A DNA stretch of 64,000 nucleotides from Streptococcus pluranimalium (GTDB taxonomy: Bacteria; Bacillota; Bacilli; Lactobacillales; Streptococcaceae): contig NZ_CP025536.1 in assembly GCF_002953735.1 (NCBI RefSeq), positions 1,866,001 to 1,930,000 of the forward strand. Reading direction: 5' to 3'. A program made the position numbers and the translations under genes. A model generated the notes under the pieces. That model was not told the DNA's origin. It ran no database searches and was given only the letters and a program-made list of their open reading frames with translations. Position 1 is the stretch's first letter, and each line of letters begins with the position of its first letter. Below, piece by piece: positions 24,685 to 35,159 of this stretch.

Positions 24685-26076
24685 TCAGATAAGCAATTCA
24701 AATGGATTTTCCATCAATTTCTTTAGGTCAACCATGAATTTAGCACCATTCATACCATCAACCAAGCGGTGGTCAATTGTCAAGCACATTGCCATGATTG
24801 GACGTGCGACAATTTCACCATCCACAACTGTTGGCGTTGGAATCGTTGCACCGATACCAAGGATAGCTGAGTTAGGTTGGTTAATGATTGGGTTAAAGGT
24901 CTTAGTGCCAAACATACCCAAGTTTGTGATTGAGAAGGTTGAACCAGACATTTCAGCAGCTTTTAATTTACCGCTTTGAGCTTTCTTGATAACGTCTTTT
25001 GATGCAAGAACGAAATCTGACAAACTCATCTTATCAGCACCATGAACAACTGGAACGACAAGTCCATCGTCAAGACCTACGGCAATACCAAGGTTAACGA
25101 AGCGATGAAGCTCAATGTCATTGGCGTCATTGATGAGTGAAGCATTCATGTATTCATGCTCAGGTTTCATCAATGTTTTAACAACTGCCATACCAATCAA
25201 ATCAGTAAAGCTAACTTTAAGTCCTGTTTTAGCCATGATTGGGTCGATGAGTTTCTTACGAAGGGCGATCATTTCTGTCATGTCAATATCGTAATTAAGC
25301 GTGAAGGTAGGTGCTGTAAGGTAAGAGTTTGTCATACCTTTAGAGATAGCCTTACGCATTGCTGACATTGGTTTGTGCTCAACGCCTTCAGGAAGTTCAA
25401 CCACTTTTTCTTCTTTAGCAGGAGCTGATTCTAGAGCTGATGCTGGTTTAGATGCGTCAAGGGCAACAAGAACATCTGATTTTCTAATTTTACCAGCGAA
25501 CCCAGAGCCTGTGATCGCTGAAAGATCAAGACCTTCTGCTTCAGCTATCTTACGAGCAAGTGGGGTTGCTTTAGGTTGAGCACCTTTGAAGTTTTCAACA
25601 TCTGCAGCATGAACACGCCCTTTAGGACCAGATCCAGGAACAAGACCTAAATCAACACCTTGCTCACGAGCCACTTTACGAGCGGCTGGAGTAGCACGTA
25701 CTTTTCCGCCTTTTCCTTGAGGAGCGGCAGCTACTGCTGGAGTTGGGGCAGCTGATTGAGTTGGAGCTGCAGCGGGTGCTGGGCTCGCTTCTTCTGTAGG
25801 TGCAGGTGCTGACCCTGCAGTCTCTGTAATTTCTTCGCCAGCTTCACCGATGTAACCAATGGTTTCAGTTACCGGTACAGTTTCACCAGCTTGGCGAGTG
25901 ATTTTCAAGAGAACACCTGAATCTTCTGCTTCGATTTCCATGTTCGTCTTGTCTGACATAATCTCAAGGAGAACATCACCTTCAGCGACAGTATCACCTT
26001 CGGCTTTTTTCCATTCGATGATTTCACCTTCAGCCATGTCAACACCGAGTTTCGGCATAATAATTTCGACAGCCAT
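24685..26076 (-). CDS. acoC: Dihydrolipoamide acyltransferase (E2) of the acetoin/pyruvate dehydrogenase complex
   Basis: 463-residue core subunit transferring the acyl group from lipoate to CoA. Order: lipoyl domain (residues 1-80, Lys43), Ala/Pro-rich linker, a first peripheral-subunit-binding domain (VRATPAARKVAREQGVDL to GRVHAADVENF), a second one (KATPLARKIAEAEGLDL to GKIRKSDVLVAL), then the catalytic domain ending with the active-site DHRLVDGMNGAKF. Two subunit-binding domains in one short E2 are noteworthy. The first 82 residues are identical to those of AcoL. ATG 26076 has AAAGGAA upstream. Confidence 0.94.
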   Translation of the reverse strand: MAVEIIMPKLGVDMAEGEIIEWKKAEGDTVAEGDVLLEIMSDKTNMEIEAEDSGVLLKITRQAGETVPVTETIGYIGEAGEEITETAGSAPAPTEEASPAPAAAPTQSAAPTPAVAAAPQGKGGKVRATPAARKVAREQGVDLGLVPGSGPKGRVHAADVENFKGAQPKATPLARKIAEAEGLDLSAITGSGFAGKIRKSDVLVALDASKPASALESAPAKEEKVVELPEGVEHKPMSAMRKAISKGMTNSYLTAPTFTLNYDIDMTEMIALRKKLIDPIMAKTGLKVSFTDLIGMAVVKTLMKPEHEYMNASLINDANDIELHRFVNLGIAVGLDDGLVVPVVHGADKMSLSDFVLASKDVIKKAQSGKLKAAEMSGSTFSITNLGMFGTKTFNPIINQPNSAILGIGATIPTPTVVDGEIVARPIMAMCLTIDHRLVDGMNGAKFMVDLKKLMENPFELLI

Positions 26077-26181
26077 AGTATTCCTTTCTTAGAATAATTG
26101 GGGCTCAGCCCATTATGTCGTAAAATAGATAAGAGGGAGAGTTGTCTTCATTTCCCTTCTTATCCTGATATTTTATTGTGA

Positions 26182-27180
26182 TTAGTTACCGTTATTAGCC
26201 ATCTTACGGATAGCTTCTTTGATTTTCTCTACATCTGGTAAGATTGCTTGTTCAAGAACACGTGCGTATGGTACAGGCACATCTTCTGAAGCCAAACGAA
26301 CGATTGGATGATCAAGATAGTCAAAAGCTTCACTTTCAGTAACTTTTGTAGCGATTTCTCCGATAAATCCACCAGTCTTGTAAGCATCATTAACAAGCAT
26401 CAATTTACCTGTTTTCTTAACAGAATCAACGATCATATCCAAATCAAGCGGAATCAAGGTACGTGGATCGACCACTTCAACATCAATACCCTCTTCTGCA
26501 ACTTCTTCTGCTGCTTGAAGAACACGCTCTAACATACGTCCGTAAGAAACGATGGTAAGATCTTTACCTTCACGCTTGATGTCACCTTTTCCAAGTGGGA
26601 TATAGAAGTCTGGATCTTGGTTAACTTCTTCTTTTTTACCATAAAGAGCTTTTGGTTCCATGAAGATAACGATGTTATTATCTTGGATCGATGACTTCAG
26701 AAGACCTTTAGCTTCATTAGCTGTACCAGGTGCAACAACTTTGATTCCCGGAATGTGGGTTAACCAAGCTTCAAGTGATTGTGAGTGTTGCGCTGCAGAA
26801 CCAATACCTGAACCTGATGCCACACGGAAAGTAACAGGTGTTTTAAGACCGCCACCAAACATATAGTTGTTTTTAGCACCATTATTAACAATAGCATCCA
26901 TCATGATGGTAATAAAGTCCATAAAGGTAACGTCAACGATTGGACGAAGACCTGTGATAGCTGCACCAATAGCTGCACCTGAAATAGCTGCTTCTGAGAT
27001 CGGTGTATCTTTAACACGTTTAGCACCAAATTCTTCCAGCATACCTACTGACGTACCAAAGTCACCACCATAAACACCAACGTCTTCACCAATAAGGAAG
27101 ATGTTTTCGTCTTTACGCATTTCTTCAGACATAGCAAGGTTTACGGCTTCACGTAATGCCATTAATTTTGTTTCTGTCAT
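26182..27180 (-). CDS. acoB: E1 beta subunit of the acetoin/pyruvate dehydrogenase complex
   Basis: 332-residue transketolase-like subunit that completes the thiamine diphosphate site with AcoA. Recognisable: LIGEDVGVYGGDFGTSVGMLEEFG, DTPISEAAISGAAIGAAITGLRPIVDVTFMDF, PVTFRVASGSGIGSAAQHSQSLEAWL and the C-terminal domain LTIVSYGRML to DLDMIVDSVKKTGKLMLVNDAYKTGG. Length is normal. It starts 28 bp behind acoA with a GGAAAAG-type site, in the same operon. Whether acetoin or pyruvate is the substrate cannot be settled by sequence inspection. Confidence 0.94.
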   Translation of the reverse strand: MTETKLMALREAVNLAMSEEMRKDENIFLIGEDVGVYGGDFGTSVGMLEEFGAKRVKDTPISEAAISGAAIGAAITGLRPIVDVTFMDFITIMMDAIVNNGAKNNYMFGGGLKTPVTFRVASGSGIGSAAQHSQSLEAWLTHIPGIKVVAPGTANEAKGLLKSSIQDNNIVIFMEPKALYGKKEEVNQDPDFYIPLGKGDIKREGKDLTIVSYGRMLERVLQAAEEVAEEGIDVEVVDPRTLIPLDLDMIVDSVKKTGKLMLVNDAYKTGGFIGEIATKVTESEAFDYLDHPIVRLASEDVPVPYARVLEQAILPDVEKIKEAIRKMANNGN

Positions 27181-27207
27181 TCTTTCTTTTCCTCTACCTT
27201 TCTACTC

Positions 27208-28176
27208 TTAGTCTACCCATACATCTTCGAAGGCTACTGAAAGCTCTGGGAATGGACTGTTTTCCGCAAACTCATAAGCTTCATCAACTTCTGCTTTTAC
27301 CTGCTCTTGGATAGCATCTAACTCTTCATCAGTTGCAATTCCTTCTGATGTCAAATAAGCACGGTATTTAAGCATTGGATCTTTTTCTTTCCACTCAGCC
27401 ACTTCTTCTTTCGTACGGTATTTACCAGCATCAGATGTTGAATGACCAAACCAGCGATATGATTCAACCTCAACGATAGCAGGACCGTTACCACCACGAA
27501 CATGCTCAACAGCTTTACCCATCGTTTCATATACAGCTAGAACATCGTTACCGTCTTCACAGTAGAAGCCAGGGATTCCGTATGCTTCTGCACGTGTATA
27601 AAGGTGCGGTGTGTTTGTTGCGTTTGAGATATCCATTGAGATACCATAACGGTTGTTGATGATAAAGAAAATAACAGGAAGTTTCCAAGTCGCAGCCATA
27701 TTAACTGACTCATGGAAAGAACCTTCATTAGTAGCACCATCTCCTGAGAATGCAACCGCAATATTATTTGTTCCCTTGTATTGTTGTGTAAGCGCAGCCC
27801 CTGTTGCCAGTGCGAAACCGCCACCAACGATACCGTTTGTTCCGTAGTTACCTTTTTCAAAGTCAGCCAAGTGCATAGAGCCACCACGCCCTTTTGAAAC
27901 ACCTGTTGCCTTACCAGCAAGCTCAGCCATCATCCCTTTAAGATCCATATCTTTAGCGATTGATTGACCATGACCGCGGTGATTTGAGAAGATAAGATCT
28001 TCGTAACTCAAGTGCGCAACAGCACCAACGTTAGCTGCTTCTTCTCCAACTGAGAAGTGAGTCATCCCTTGAACAAAACCGCGACGAACGAGCTTGTTGA
28101 TACGCATATCAAATTCACGAATACGTTCCATTTTCAAAAACATATCCATGTGTTGTTCTTTAGACAAAGTAACCAT
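27208..28176 (-). CDS. acoA: E1 alpha subunit of the acetoin/pyruvate dehydrogenase complex
   Basis: 322-residue thiamine-diphosphate subunit. The cofactor motif runs from GDGATNEGSFHESVN to INNRYG (the GDG...NN pattern). The regulatory loop around YRWFGHSTSDAGKYR is also typical. A GTG at 28203 is in frame, but GGAGGACAGT directly precedes ATG 28176. It is the first gene of acoABCL, with a consensus-like promoter and a nearby cre-like sequence. In streptococci this cluster usually serves as the pyruvate dehydrogenase route to acetyl-CoA; the aco names follow homology. Confidence 0.94.
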   Translation of the reverse strand: MVTLSKEQHMDMFLKMERIREFDMRINKLVRRGFVQGMTHFSVGEEAANVGAVAHLSYEDLIFSNHRGHGQSIAKDMDLKGMMAELAGKATGVSKGRGGSMHLADFEKGNYGTNGIVGGGFALATGAALTQQYKGTNNIAVAFSGDGATNEGSFHESVNMAATWKLPVIFFIINNRYGISMDISNATNTPHLYTRAEAYGIPGFYCEDGNDVLAVYETMGKAVEHVRGGNGPAIVEVESYRWFGHSTSDAGKYRTKEEVAEWKEKDPMLKYRAYLTSEGIATDEELDAIQEQVKAEVDEAYEFAENSPFPELSVAFEDVWVD

Positions 28177-28208
28177 ACTGTCCTCCAATAATATATTAAT
28201 CACTCTTC

Positions 28209-28256
28209 ATGATAACGTAATTATTCACAATTTGCAAGAAAATAAAACGCTTTCTA
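28209..28256 (-). promoter_or_regulatory. acoA promoter and cre-like site
   Basis: Minus-strand TTGCAA (28232-28237), 17-base spacer, TATCAT (28209-28214). Just upstream, 28242-28256 reads TAGAAAGCGTTTTAT on the minus strand, 13 of 15 cre positions. Its place upstream of -35 would fit activation more than repression. Confidence 0.6.
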
Positions 28257-28372
28257 ACCTATAACAGAAGGCTTTGGAATTAATGAAAGTTAGTGATTTC
28301 ACAAACTTTTTATATGGACTTCTGTTTCATTTTCTAAAACAAATAGAATGCTTCCAAAAAGATCTCAGATTC

Positions 28373-28422
28373 AAAAAAAAATGCATCCTGCCAAGCGACT
28401 AAAACCTTGACAGGATGCATTT
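28373..28422 (-). terminator. Terminator of the FMN reductase gene
   Basis: ATGCATCCTG-N-CAAG ... CTTG-N-CAGGATGCAT stem (28381-28420) followed on the minus strand by nine T residues. Confidence 0.85.
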
Positions 28423-28489
28423 CATTATAAAGAGATTAACTGGACTTTTTTCTAAAAAGAAGATTTTTACCAGCCCCTTTAAAAGGTTA

Positions 28490-29086
28490 TTATTCGTTAA
28501 TAGCTGCAAGAAGGGCTTCAACTTGTTTATTCAAGTCTGCTGAAACTTCTTCAGTGGCAACGAATTTACCGTCAGCCCATGCTGAATCGTTAACTTTTGA
28601 TGTTGTAAATTGGTCAACAAGATTTGTGCGGATAAATGGAAGAAGTGAACGGTATTGGTCACCAGCTTGCTCATGTCCACCGTTAGCAACAAGTGATACT
28701 GTTGTTACTTTATCGTGAATAGCTGATTCTGCTGCTGGGTTAGTTGGATCAAGTGAACGTGACAACCAGTCCAGAAGGTTTTTCACTGTACCAGGCATAG
28801 CAAAGTTGTAAACAGGTGAGAAGAACCAGATAGCATCTGCTGCTTGAACAGCTTCACGTGCTTGAGCAACTGATACCGGTACTACTGCTTCTAAATCTTG
28901 TGAGAAAACAGGAACATCTGAGTAATCAAGGTAAGTCACATTTGCTTTACCTTCAAGTGCTTTCTCAGCTAATTCTGCCATTTGGTGGTTGAATGACCCT
29001 TGACGTAGTGAACCAACAACGAATAAAATGTTTTTCATTTCTTTTTCCCCTTTGAAAAGTGATTTCAATTTAGTAATGATAGTCAT
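28490..29086 (-). CDS. NADPH-dependent FMN reductase / NAD(P)H oxidoreductase
   Basis: Flavodoxin-fold reductase of up to 198 residues. The FMN phosphate loop is GSLRQGSFNHQMAE, and PVYNFAMPGTVKNLLDWLSR is the second flavin-contact loop. Two starts have good ribosome sites: ATG 29086 (AAGGAG, six bases) and ATG 29038 (AAGGGG, nine bases). The conserved fold begins only at the second, so the longer form would carry a 16-residue basic extension. Downstream of a MarR-type gene and sharing a CTAATTAGT motif with it, suggesting redox or stress-linked regulation. Confidence 0.87.
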   Translation of the reverse strand: MTIITKLKSLFKGEKEMKNILFVVGSLRQGSFNHQMAELAEKALEGKANVTYLDYSDVPVFSQDLEAVVPVSVAQAREAVQAADAIWFFSPVYNFAMPGTVKNLLDWLSRSLDPTNPAAESAIHDKVTTVSLVANGGHEQAGDQYRSLLPFIRTNLVDQFTTSKVNDSAWADGKFVATEEVSADLNKQVEALLAAINE

Positions 29087-29097
29087 AAAGACTCCTT

Positions 29098-29105
29098 CTA
29101 ATTAG
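29098..29105. promoter_or_regulatory. Candidate MarR operator at the FMN reductase start
   Basis: The palindrome CTAATTAG (in CTAATTAGTA) overlaps the region just upstream of the reductase ribosome-binding site. The same octamer occurs at 29631-29638 upstream of the MarR gene. Confidence 0.45.
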
Positions 29106-29174
29106 TAGCAATTTATTACTATGTCGTTATAGTATCAGAACTATATTATCTTGTAAAGAAAAAAGTACTATGTA

Positions 29175-29603
29175 TTACAAATTTTTAAATTTCTTCAAAA
29201 GGTCTATCAACTGTAGCTGTTCTGCTTCCGTTAGAACAGAAAATGATTCTTCAACCCGTGCGATGTGCTCCGGTAAAACTTGCTCAATCAATCGGCGACC
29301 GTCATCTGTTAAACCAATGACGTAAGCGCGTTTATCTTTATCATCACGACGGCGATATATCCATCCATTACGCGCCATATTTTTCAAAACAACAGTCATA
29401 TTTCCCGATGTGGCTAGGATTGAGTCAATCAGTTTACCGATATTCATCTCGCCTTTAGTATATAAGACATCTAAAACACTGAACTGTGTTGGCGTAATCT
29501 GATGCTTATTAAATACACTTGCCCCCAAGGCATCCAAAGTTCTCTCCGCCTTTCGAAACACAACCATAGCTTTTAGAGCAGTATTACTGTCCAGTCTACT
29601 CAT
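29175..29603 (-). CDS. MarR family transcriptional regulator
   Basis: 142-residue winged-helix dimer of the MarR group, which usually represses efflux or reductase genes and is released by phenolic or oxidised ligands. The wing region shows MTVVLKNMARNGWIYRRRDDKDKRAYVIGLTDDGRRLIEQ, the family signature, preceded by the recognition helix near GKLIDSILATSG. ATG 29609 abuts GGAG, whereas ATG 29603 has six bases of spacing. Likely autoregulates through the palindromic CTAATTAG found before it and again before the FMN reductase. Confidence 0.9.
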   Translation of the reverse strand: MSRLDSNTALKAMVVFRKAERTLDALGASVFNKHQITPTQFSVLDVLYTKGEMNIGKLIDSILATSGNMTVVLKNMARNGWIYRRRDDKDKRAYVIGLTDDGRRLIEQVLPEHIARVEESFSVLTEAEQLQLIDLLKKFKNL

Positions 29604-29630
29604 CCTCATCTCCTTTAAAGGTTTCTTATA

Positions 29631-29638
29631 CTAATTAG
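29631..29638. promoter_or_regulatory. Candidate MarR operator upstream of the regulator
   Basis: CTAATTAG within TACTAATTAGTG, an extended near-perfect palindrome about 28 bp before the MarR ATG. Confidence 0.45.
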
Positions 29639-29674
29639 TGCCATCATATCATCAGAAGACCTATTTGGTCAAGA

Positions 29675-29709
29675 AAAAACAGGAGTTGAAAGGCTTCAAG
29701 CTCCTGTTG
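29675..29709 (-). terminator. polC terminator
   Basis: Minus strand ACAGGAG-N-TTGAA ... TTTCAA-N-TCCTGT followed by TTTTTTC, about 40 bases after the polC stop. Confidence 0.8.
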
Positions 29710-29747
29710 TCATAGATTTTGGAATAAAAGTCACAGTTGCATGCCTG

Positions 29748-32700
29748 TTAAGCAAAAAAATCATCAAAAAGACTCAACTGATTATCTTCTGGAAGGTTGC
29801 CAAGAATACCCATATCGGACATTTTTTCAACTAAAGTAGATGACAGGCCGCCACGTTTGCGCAACTCTGTCTTTGAAAGGAATTCTCCATCCTGACGAGC
29901 ACGAACCACTTGCTTGGCAACGTTCTCTCCCAGACCCTCGAGAGCTACAAATGGCGGAATTAAGGTATCACCATCAATGATAAACTCAAGAGCATCACTA
30001 CGATAGAGGTCTAATTTACCAAACTGATAACCACGTTCCAACATCTCATTAACTAACTCAAGTGTTGTAAAAAGGTCATTTTCTACATTCGTTGCTTCAT
30101 TACGCTGCCTCTTCTCTGTAATATCTTTCATACGGGCTTTGACAGCTGTTAAACCACCACTCATGGTTCTAAGCTCAAAGGCTTTTGCCCGAATGGAGAA
30201 ATAAGCACAGTAGTAATATAGAGGATGATGAACTTTAAAGTAGGCTACACGAAGGGCCATCAACACATAGGCTGCCGCATGGGCTTTAGGGAACATGTAC
30301 TTGATTTTTCCACAAGACTCGATATACCAGTCTGGCACATTGTTCTCACGCATAGCTTGAATATAGCCATTGCGCTCGTCTTCAGGAATTTTCAACCAAA
30401 GCCCCTTACGCACACGCTCCATAATGGTAAAGGCCATCTTAGGCTCAAGACCACGGTGCATGAGGTAAACCATGATGTCATCCCGACAACCGATAACGGT
30501 CGATAGGTCAGCGATACCTTGCTTAATCAAGTCCTGCGCATTTCCGAGCCAGACATCTGTTCCGTGGGACAATCCTGACAGCTGAAGCAATTCCGCAAAG
30601 GTTGTTGGACGTGTTTCATTGACCATGCCTCGAACGAAGTTGGTTCCAAACTCTGGAATCCCGAGCATCCCCGTAGGGGTACCAATCTGCTCCTCAGTCA
30701 CCCCAAGGATTTCGGTCCCAGAAAAGAGAGCCATTACCCCAGGATCATCGGGTAGGATTTCCGAAGGATTAATTCCCGATAAATCCTGCAACTTACGAAT
30801 CATAGTCGGATCATCATGCCCAAGGATATCGAGTTTTAGGATATTTTCATCGATATCGTGGAAGTTAAAGTGGGTGGTTTGCCATTCTGCAGACGTATCA
30901 TCTGCTGGATACTGGACAGGTGTGAAGTCATAGACGTCCATGTAGTTTGGAATAACAACGATACCACCCGGGTGCTGACCGGTGGTCCGTTTCACCCCTG
31001 CCGCTCCTTTGGCAAGGCGATCCACTTCGGCATCACGGTAAAACTTCCCATAATCACGCTCATAGCCTTTAACGAAACCGTAGGCTGTCTTATCCGCAAC
31101 AGTACCAACAGTCCCCGCACGAAAGGCATACTCTTCACCAAAGATATCACGAACGTCCAAGTGGGCTGACGGTTGGTCATCACCTGAGAAGTTCAAGTCA
31201 ATATCGGGAACCTTGTCTCCATCAAATCCAAGGAAGGTTTCAAAGGGAATATCTTGACCATCTTTTTTGTATAGCGTGCCACATTCAGGACAATCTTTAT
31301 TTGGCAAATCGTAGCCTGAACCATAGGAACCATCTGTAATAAATTCACTGTGTTGGCAGTTTGGGCAGACATAATGCGGTGGCATGGGGTTAACCTCAGT
31401 AATCCCAATCATGGTCGCAACAAAGGAAGAACCAACGGAACCACGAGAACCTACCAAATACCCTCGTTCGTTAGAGCGATTAACCAGCATCTGCGAAGCC
31501 AAATAAATCACGGCAAAGCCATTACCCAAGATAGACGACAGCTCTTTTTCGATACGCAGATCGATAATATCAGGTAGAGGATTGCCATAAATCTCAAAAG
31601 CCTTCTCATAGGTTAATTCAGCGACAGTTTCCTCAGCCTTATCGATGTAAGGGGTGTAAAGATCTCCCTTAACGACTTCAATGTTGTCAAAGCGTTCGGC
31701 AAAAGCTTGCGTGTTTGTGACGACAACCTCATAAGCCAACTCTTTCCCCAGAAAGGCAAACTCATCCAACATCTCGTTGGTGGTTCTGAAGTGAGCTTTA
31801 GGAAGCGGCGCTGGCATGGCACCCTCACCACGTCCAATGGTACGGTTAATCATAGCCCCTTGTCCTAGACTGCGGACGATGATTTCTCGATAAATCTCCT
31901 CTTCAGGTTCGATATAATGCACATTTCCGGTCGCTAGAACTGGCTTATCTAAACGACGACCGACTTCAATCAAATCTTGAATAGCTTCTTGGATTCCCGT
32001 CTCATCTTTGATTGTACCTTGTGCTAAAAGCGGTGCATAGAGAGCAGGTGGCATGATTTCAATAAAGTCATAATACTTAGCTGCTTCAACGGCTGCTTCA
32101 ACTCCCTTGGTTAAGACAGCATCAAAGACTTCCCCTTCTGAGCAGGCTGAACCTAGTAAGAGCCCTTCGCGATGAGCATTGAGCACTGTCCTTGGAATAC
32201 GAGCAACCCCTTCAAAGTATTTGACATTTGAGAGGGAGACTAGCTTGAAGATGTTTTTAAGGCCAGTCTGGTTTTGCACATAGATAGTCGCATGTTTGAC
32301 CCTAGCCTTCTTATAAGAATCTTCCGCAACCAGCTTGGTATTAAGGTCTGCCATATCGGTAATGCCATGACGGTCCAAGACATCATTGATAAAGATAAAG
32401 AGTAGGCGTCCTGTTGCCTCAGCATCGTAGTTAGCCATGTGGTGATGCTCAAGCGCAACTTGGAAACGTTTTGTCAAAGGTCCTAAACCATGACGTTTGT
32501 ATTCTGGGTAGAGATTACGAGCGAATTCCAAGGTGTCAATGACAGATTGGGTAATGAGTGGTAAGCCATGACGCTCATAATTGGCATTCATAAAGCCAAC
32601 GTCAAAAGTAGCGTTGTGGGCAACGAGGACAGTATCTTGACAAAAGGTTTGAAATTCTTCCAAAACTTGTTTTAGTGGCTTAGACCCTTGTACGTGCTGA

Positions 32701-34148
32701 TCGGTAATCCCTGTCAACTCCGTTGTAAAGGCTGATAGTGGGTGACCTGGGTCAATGAATTCATCGAATTGTTCGATGATATTACCCTTATGCATCTTGG
32801 ACGCCGCAATCTGAATCAGGTCATTATTAACAGCTGATAGTCCTGTCGTCTCCACATCAAAAACGACATAGGTCGCTTCTTTGAGAGGCATGGAAACTTC
32901 ATTATAGGTGATCGGCACACTGTCTTCAACAATGTTGGCTTCCATCCCAAAAATAGCCTTTATCCCCAATTTACGGGCACGATGATAACCGTGCGGGAAA
33001 CTCTGTACATTAGCATGGTCTGTAATGGCAACCGCAGGATGCCCCCACTCTGCCGCCTTATCAATCAGAGATTCCACGGTTGGTAGGGCGTCCATGGTTG
33101 ACATATTCGTGTGAGCATGAAATTCCACCCGTTTTTGACCGTCTGGCATGAGGTCCTTGCGTGGCGTATGAGCAATTTCCTTAACCTGCTGAACGTTCAT
33201 GGTCAAGCTCTTAGTAAACTGGTTATTTTCGATATTACCTTGCACACGAAGCCAAGCGCCTTTAGCAATCATGTCGTATTTTTTGAGGTCATCGTCATCT
33301 TTAGCCCATTTTTGCATGGCAAAGCTGGAGGTATAGTCTGTCATCTTGAAGTTGATAATATGACGACCTGTGCGTGTCGTCTTCTTCTCAACATCAAAGA
33401 CCATTCCCTCAAAGACGATACGATTTTCCTCTGTTTGGATATCAATCATTGGGGTGATTTCTGCTTTTTCAAATCCCGCTTGGCGTTTAGCTGCTCTTTC
33501 TTTATAGTCAAAGGCTGGAGCTGCTTTAGGTTCTTCTGGTGGAGGACCCGCCGCTTCTAAGGCTTTCTGTGCCTCCAGGTTTTCCTGCGCAGCTTGTTCT
33601 AAGAGGGCTTCACGATTACTTTCAAATGACGACTTCAAATCTTCTGTCATGGCTTGATCAGAAGCAACTTCAAAGGTCAAATCTCCAAAACCAAACATAG
33701 CCATTTGCTGCGCTAATTTAGGAATATGATTCTTTTTGAAATGCTCATTATCAGCGTATGCTGGCCCTGTGATAATGACGTTTTGACCATCATAAGACAC
33801 TTGTAGTTTAGAGAAAGTAGCCTTGAACCCAGCACTGGCACAAAGAGTATGTTCAAAAGCTTCACAGTAATAAGCCTGCAAGAGTTCTTGGTCAAACTCA
33901 GGATCTTCAACCTTGATATCAAAAGATGCCTTAATGTCAGCATTTTTGAAGGTTGACACTAGACGCATTTCAAGCTCACGGTAAAGCTCGATGGGAAGAA
34001 TGTGCTCAAAGGCAAAATGAAAATCCCAGCGACGACTGAGAGAATGCACCTTAACCTCGATAATATCTGCAGACGAAAAGGCCCTTGAACGACGATGTTC
34101 AAGCGGCATTTCAATCTGTTCCATGAGTTTTTCAAACAAGTCTGACAT
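29748..34148 (-). CDS. polC: DNA polymerase III alpha subunit, Gram-positive PolC type
   Basis: 1466-residue replicative polymerase with built-in proofreading. Order: N-terminal domain, OB fold near residues 230-330, the first half of a PHP domain ([13 protein letters not shown]), an inserted DnaQ-type 3'-5' exonuclease ([17 protein letters not shown], then [11 protein letters not shown]), the rest of PHP (LGSACSEGE), the zinc-binding C-x2-C pair of PolC ([17 protein letters not shown]), the palm with [12 protein letters not shown] carrying catalytic aspartates, and C-terminal fingers. ATG 34148 has AAGGAG. Length is normal for streptococci. Confidence 0.98.
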   Translation of the reverse strand: MSDLFEKLMEQIEMPLEHRRSRAFSSADIIEVKVHSLSRRWDFHFAFEHILPIELYRELEMRLVSTFKNADIKASFDIKVEDPEFDQELLQAYYCEAFEHTLCASAGFKATFSKLQVSYDGQNVIITGPAYADNEHFKKNHIPKLAQQMAMFGFGDLTFEVASDQAMTEDLKSSFESNREALLEQAAQENLEAQKALEAAGPPPEEPKAAPAFDYKERAAKRQAGFEKAEITPMIDIQTEENRIVFEGMVFDVEKKTTRTGRHIINFKMTDYTSSFAMQKWAKDDDDLKKYDMIAKGAWLRVQGNIENNQFTKSLTMNVQQVKEIAHTPRKDLMPDGQKRVEFHAHTNMSTMDALPTVESLIDKAAEWGHPAVAITDHANVQSFPHGYHRARKLGIKAIFGMEANIVEDSVPITYNEVSMPLKEATYVVFDVETTGLSAVNNDLIQIAASKMHKGNIIEQFDEFIDPGHPLSAFTTELTGITDQHVQGSKPLKQVLEEFQTFCQDTVLVAHNATFDVGFMNANYERHGLPLITQSVIDTLEFARNLYPEYKRHGLGPLTKRFQVALEHHHMANYDAEATGRLLFIFINDVLDRHGITDMADLNTKLVAEDSYKKARVKHATIYVQNQTGLKNIFKLVSLSNVKYFEGVARIPRTVLNAHREGLLLGSACSEGEVFDAVLTKGVEAAVEAAKYYDFIEIMPPALYAPLLAQGTIKDETGIQEAIQDLIEVGRRLDKPVLATGNVHYIEPEEEIYREIIVRSLGQGAMINRTIGRGEGAMPAPLPKAHFRTTNEMLDEFAFLGKELAYEVVVTNTQAFAERFDNIEVVKGDLYTPYIDKAEETVAELTYEKAFEIYGNPLPDIIDLRIEKELSSILGNGFAVIYLASQMLVNRSNERGYLVGSRGSVGSSFVATMIGITEVNPMPPHYVCPNCQHSEFITDGSYGSGYDLPNKDCPECGTLYKKDGQDIPFETFLGFDGDKVPDIDLNFSGDDQPSAHLDVRDIFGEEYAFRAGTVGTVADKTAYGFVKGYERDYGKFYRDAEVDRLAKGAAGVKRTTGQHPGGIVVIPNYMDVYDFTPVQYPADDTSAEWQTTHFNFHDIDENILKLDILGHDDPTMIRKLQDLSGINPSEILPDDPGVMALFSGTEILGVTEEQIGTPTGMLGIPEFGTNFVRGMVNETRPTTFAELLQLSGLSHGTDVWLGNAQDLIKQGIADLSTVIGCRDDIMVYLMHRGLEPKMAFTIMERVRKGLWLKIPEDERNGYIQAMRENNVPDWYIESCGKIKYMFPKAHAAAYVLMALRVAYFKVHHPLYYYCAYFSIRAKAFELRTMSGGLTAVKARMKDITEKRQRNEATNVENDLFTTLELVNEMLERGYQFGKLDLYRSDALEFIIDGDTLIPPFVALEGLGENVAKQVVRARQDGEFLSKTELRKRGGLSSTLVEKMSDMGILGNLPEDNQLSLFDDFFA

Positions 34149-34468
34149 GATTTCTCCTTGATAATAACTGCTACTATTTTACCACAAAAAACCAAGCTTT
34201 TGGCAGATAAAAGAGTTTGAAACAGGAAATCATTAGATGGCTAAAATTCCGTTTTTCTCACTATAGTAGGTTTAATATCAAACCGAAAAGAACTATCTAA
34301 ATGCACTATTACTCTCATCAGCGGATAGCTCAAATACTAAGGAAAATGATCGTCCAGTTTCGAAGATTAGTAAGCATTGTTTATATCACTAAGCTGTAAA
34401 ATTTGATGACATCAGTGCGTTAGAACACCCTCAACCACCGCGTCTTCGCCTCTTCATAATAAGAAATC
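34149..34468. other. Gene-free stretch between polC and the P-loop kinase
   Basis: Presumably holds the polC promoter. No strong hairpin, no consensus -35/-10 pair and no supported small ORF were found. Confidence 0.35.
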
Positions 34469-35113
34469 TTATTTCAAATCCTTCAAATAAGAGGATTGGT
34501 AGGTTACCTTAAAATCATTGGCGGACTGATCAATTAAGATATGGGCATTTTTTATGATTGGTTCTAAATAATGATGGTATTGCTGACGTCGAATCGCATG
34601 TGTCTTCTTGACAAACTCCGAATTACGTTGACGTACTTTAGTATCTCTGCTTAAACGCCGCTGAAGTTCTGTCTGACTATCTATATAGCAAGCGATTGTC
34701 ACATCAAATAAAGATGATGGTAAAAAGGCACCACTCATCCCCTCAACAATAAGAATCGGTTTGTCTCCATGTAGTATTTTCGATGGCGACCACGGCTCGT
34801 CAATCGTCAATATAGATACTCCTTGCTGTAGTGCTAGGATATCTCTTTCTAAACTTTTTAGCTCATGTATGATTGGTATACTTGCTGTTACCTTTTGATC
34901 AGGAAACGCCTTTGGAACAACTAGGTTTCTATGTTCCGTGGAACTAATATAGGGATCTGTCTCTAGTGAATTGACTTGCTCTCCTAACATACCCGCCAAC
35001 TCTTTGGCTAGACTAGATTTCCCGGAAGCACCGTGACCAACAATCCTAATTGTTGATTGTTTTTGACTAAGCAAATAACGTGAAAATCTCTCAATAAATT
35101 GTAATCGTGGCAT
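34469..35113 (-). CDS. P-loop kinase resembling uridine kinase
   Basis: 214-residue protein with Walker A GHGASGKSS near residue 29, a DEPWSPSK segment, a Walker-B-like ILIVEG and a lid region RRLSRDTKVRQRNSEFVKK, the pattern of the uridine kinase/phosphoribulokinase group. It is not close enough to name the substrate. The frame is open to a GTG at 35185, but that region forms the bioY terminator hairpin; ATG 35113 has GTGGGGAC upstream and is preferred. Follows bioY on the same strand. Confidence 0.72.
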   Translation of the reverse strand: MPRLQFIERFSRYLLSQKQSTIRIVGHGASGKSSLAKELAGMLGEQVNSLETDPYISSTEHRNLVVPKAFPDQKVTASIPIIHELKSLERDILALQQGVSILTIDEPWSPSKILHGDKPILIVEGMSGAFLPSSLFDVTIACYIDSQTELQRRLSRDTKVRQRNSEFVKKTHAIRRQQYHHYLEPIIKNAHILIDQSANDFKVTYQSSYLKDLK

Positions 35114-35159
35114 CGATAGTCCCCACTTTCTAAGATAATTTATCACACTTTTAGAATTG

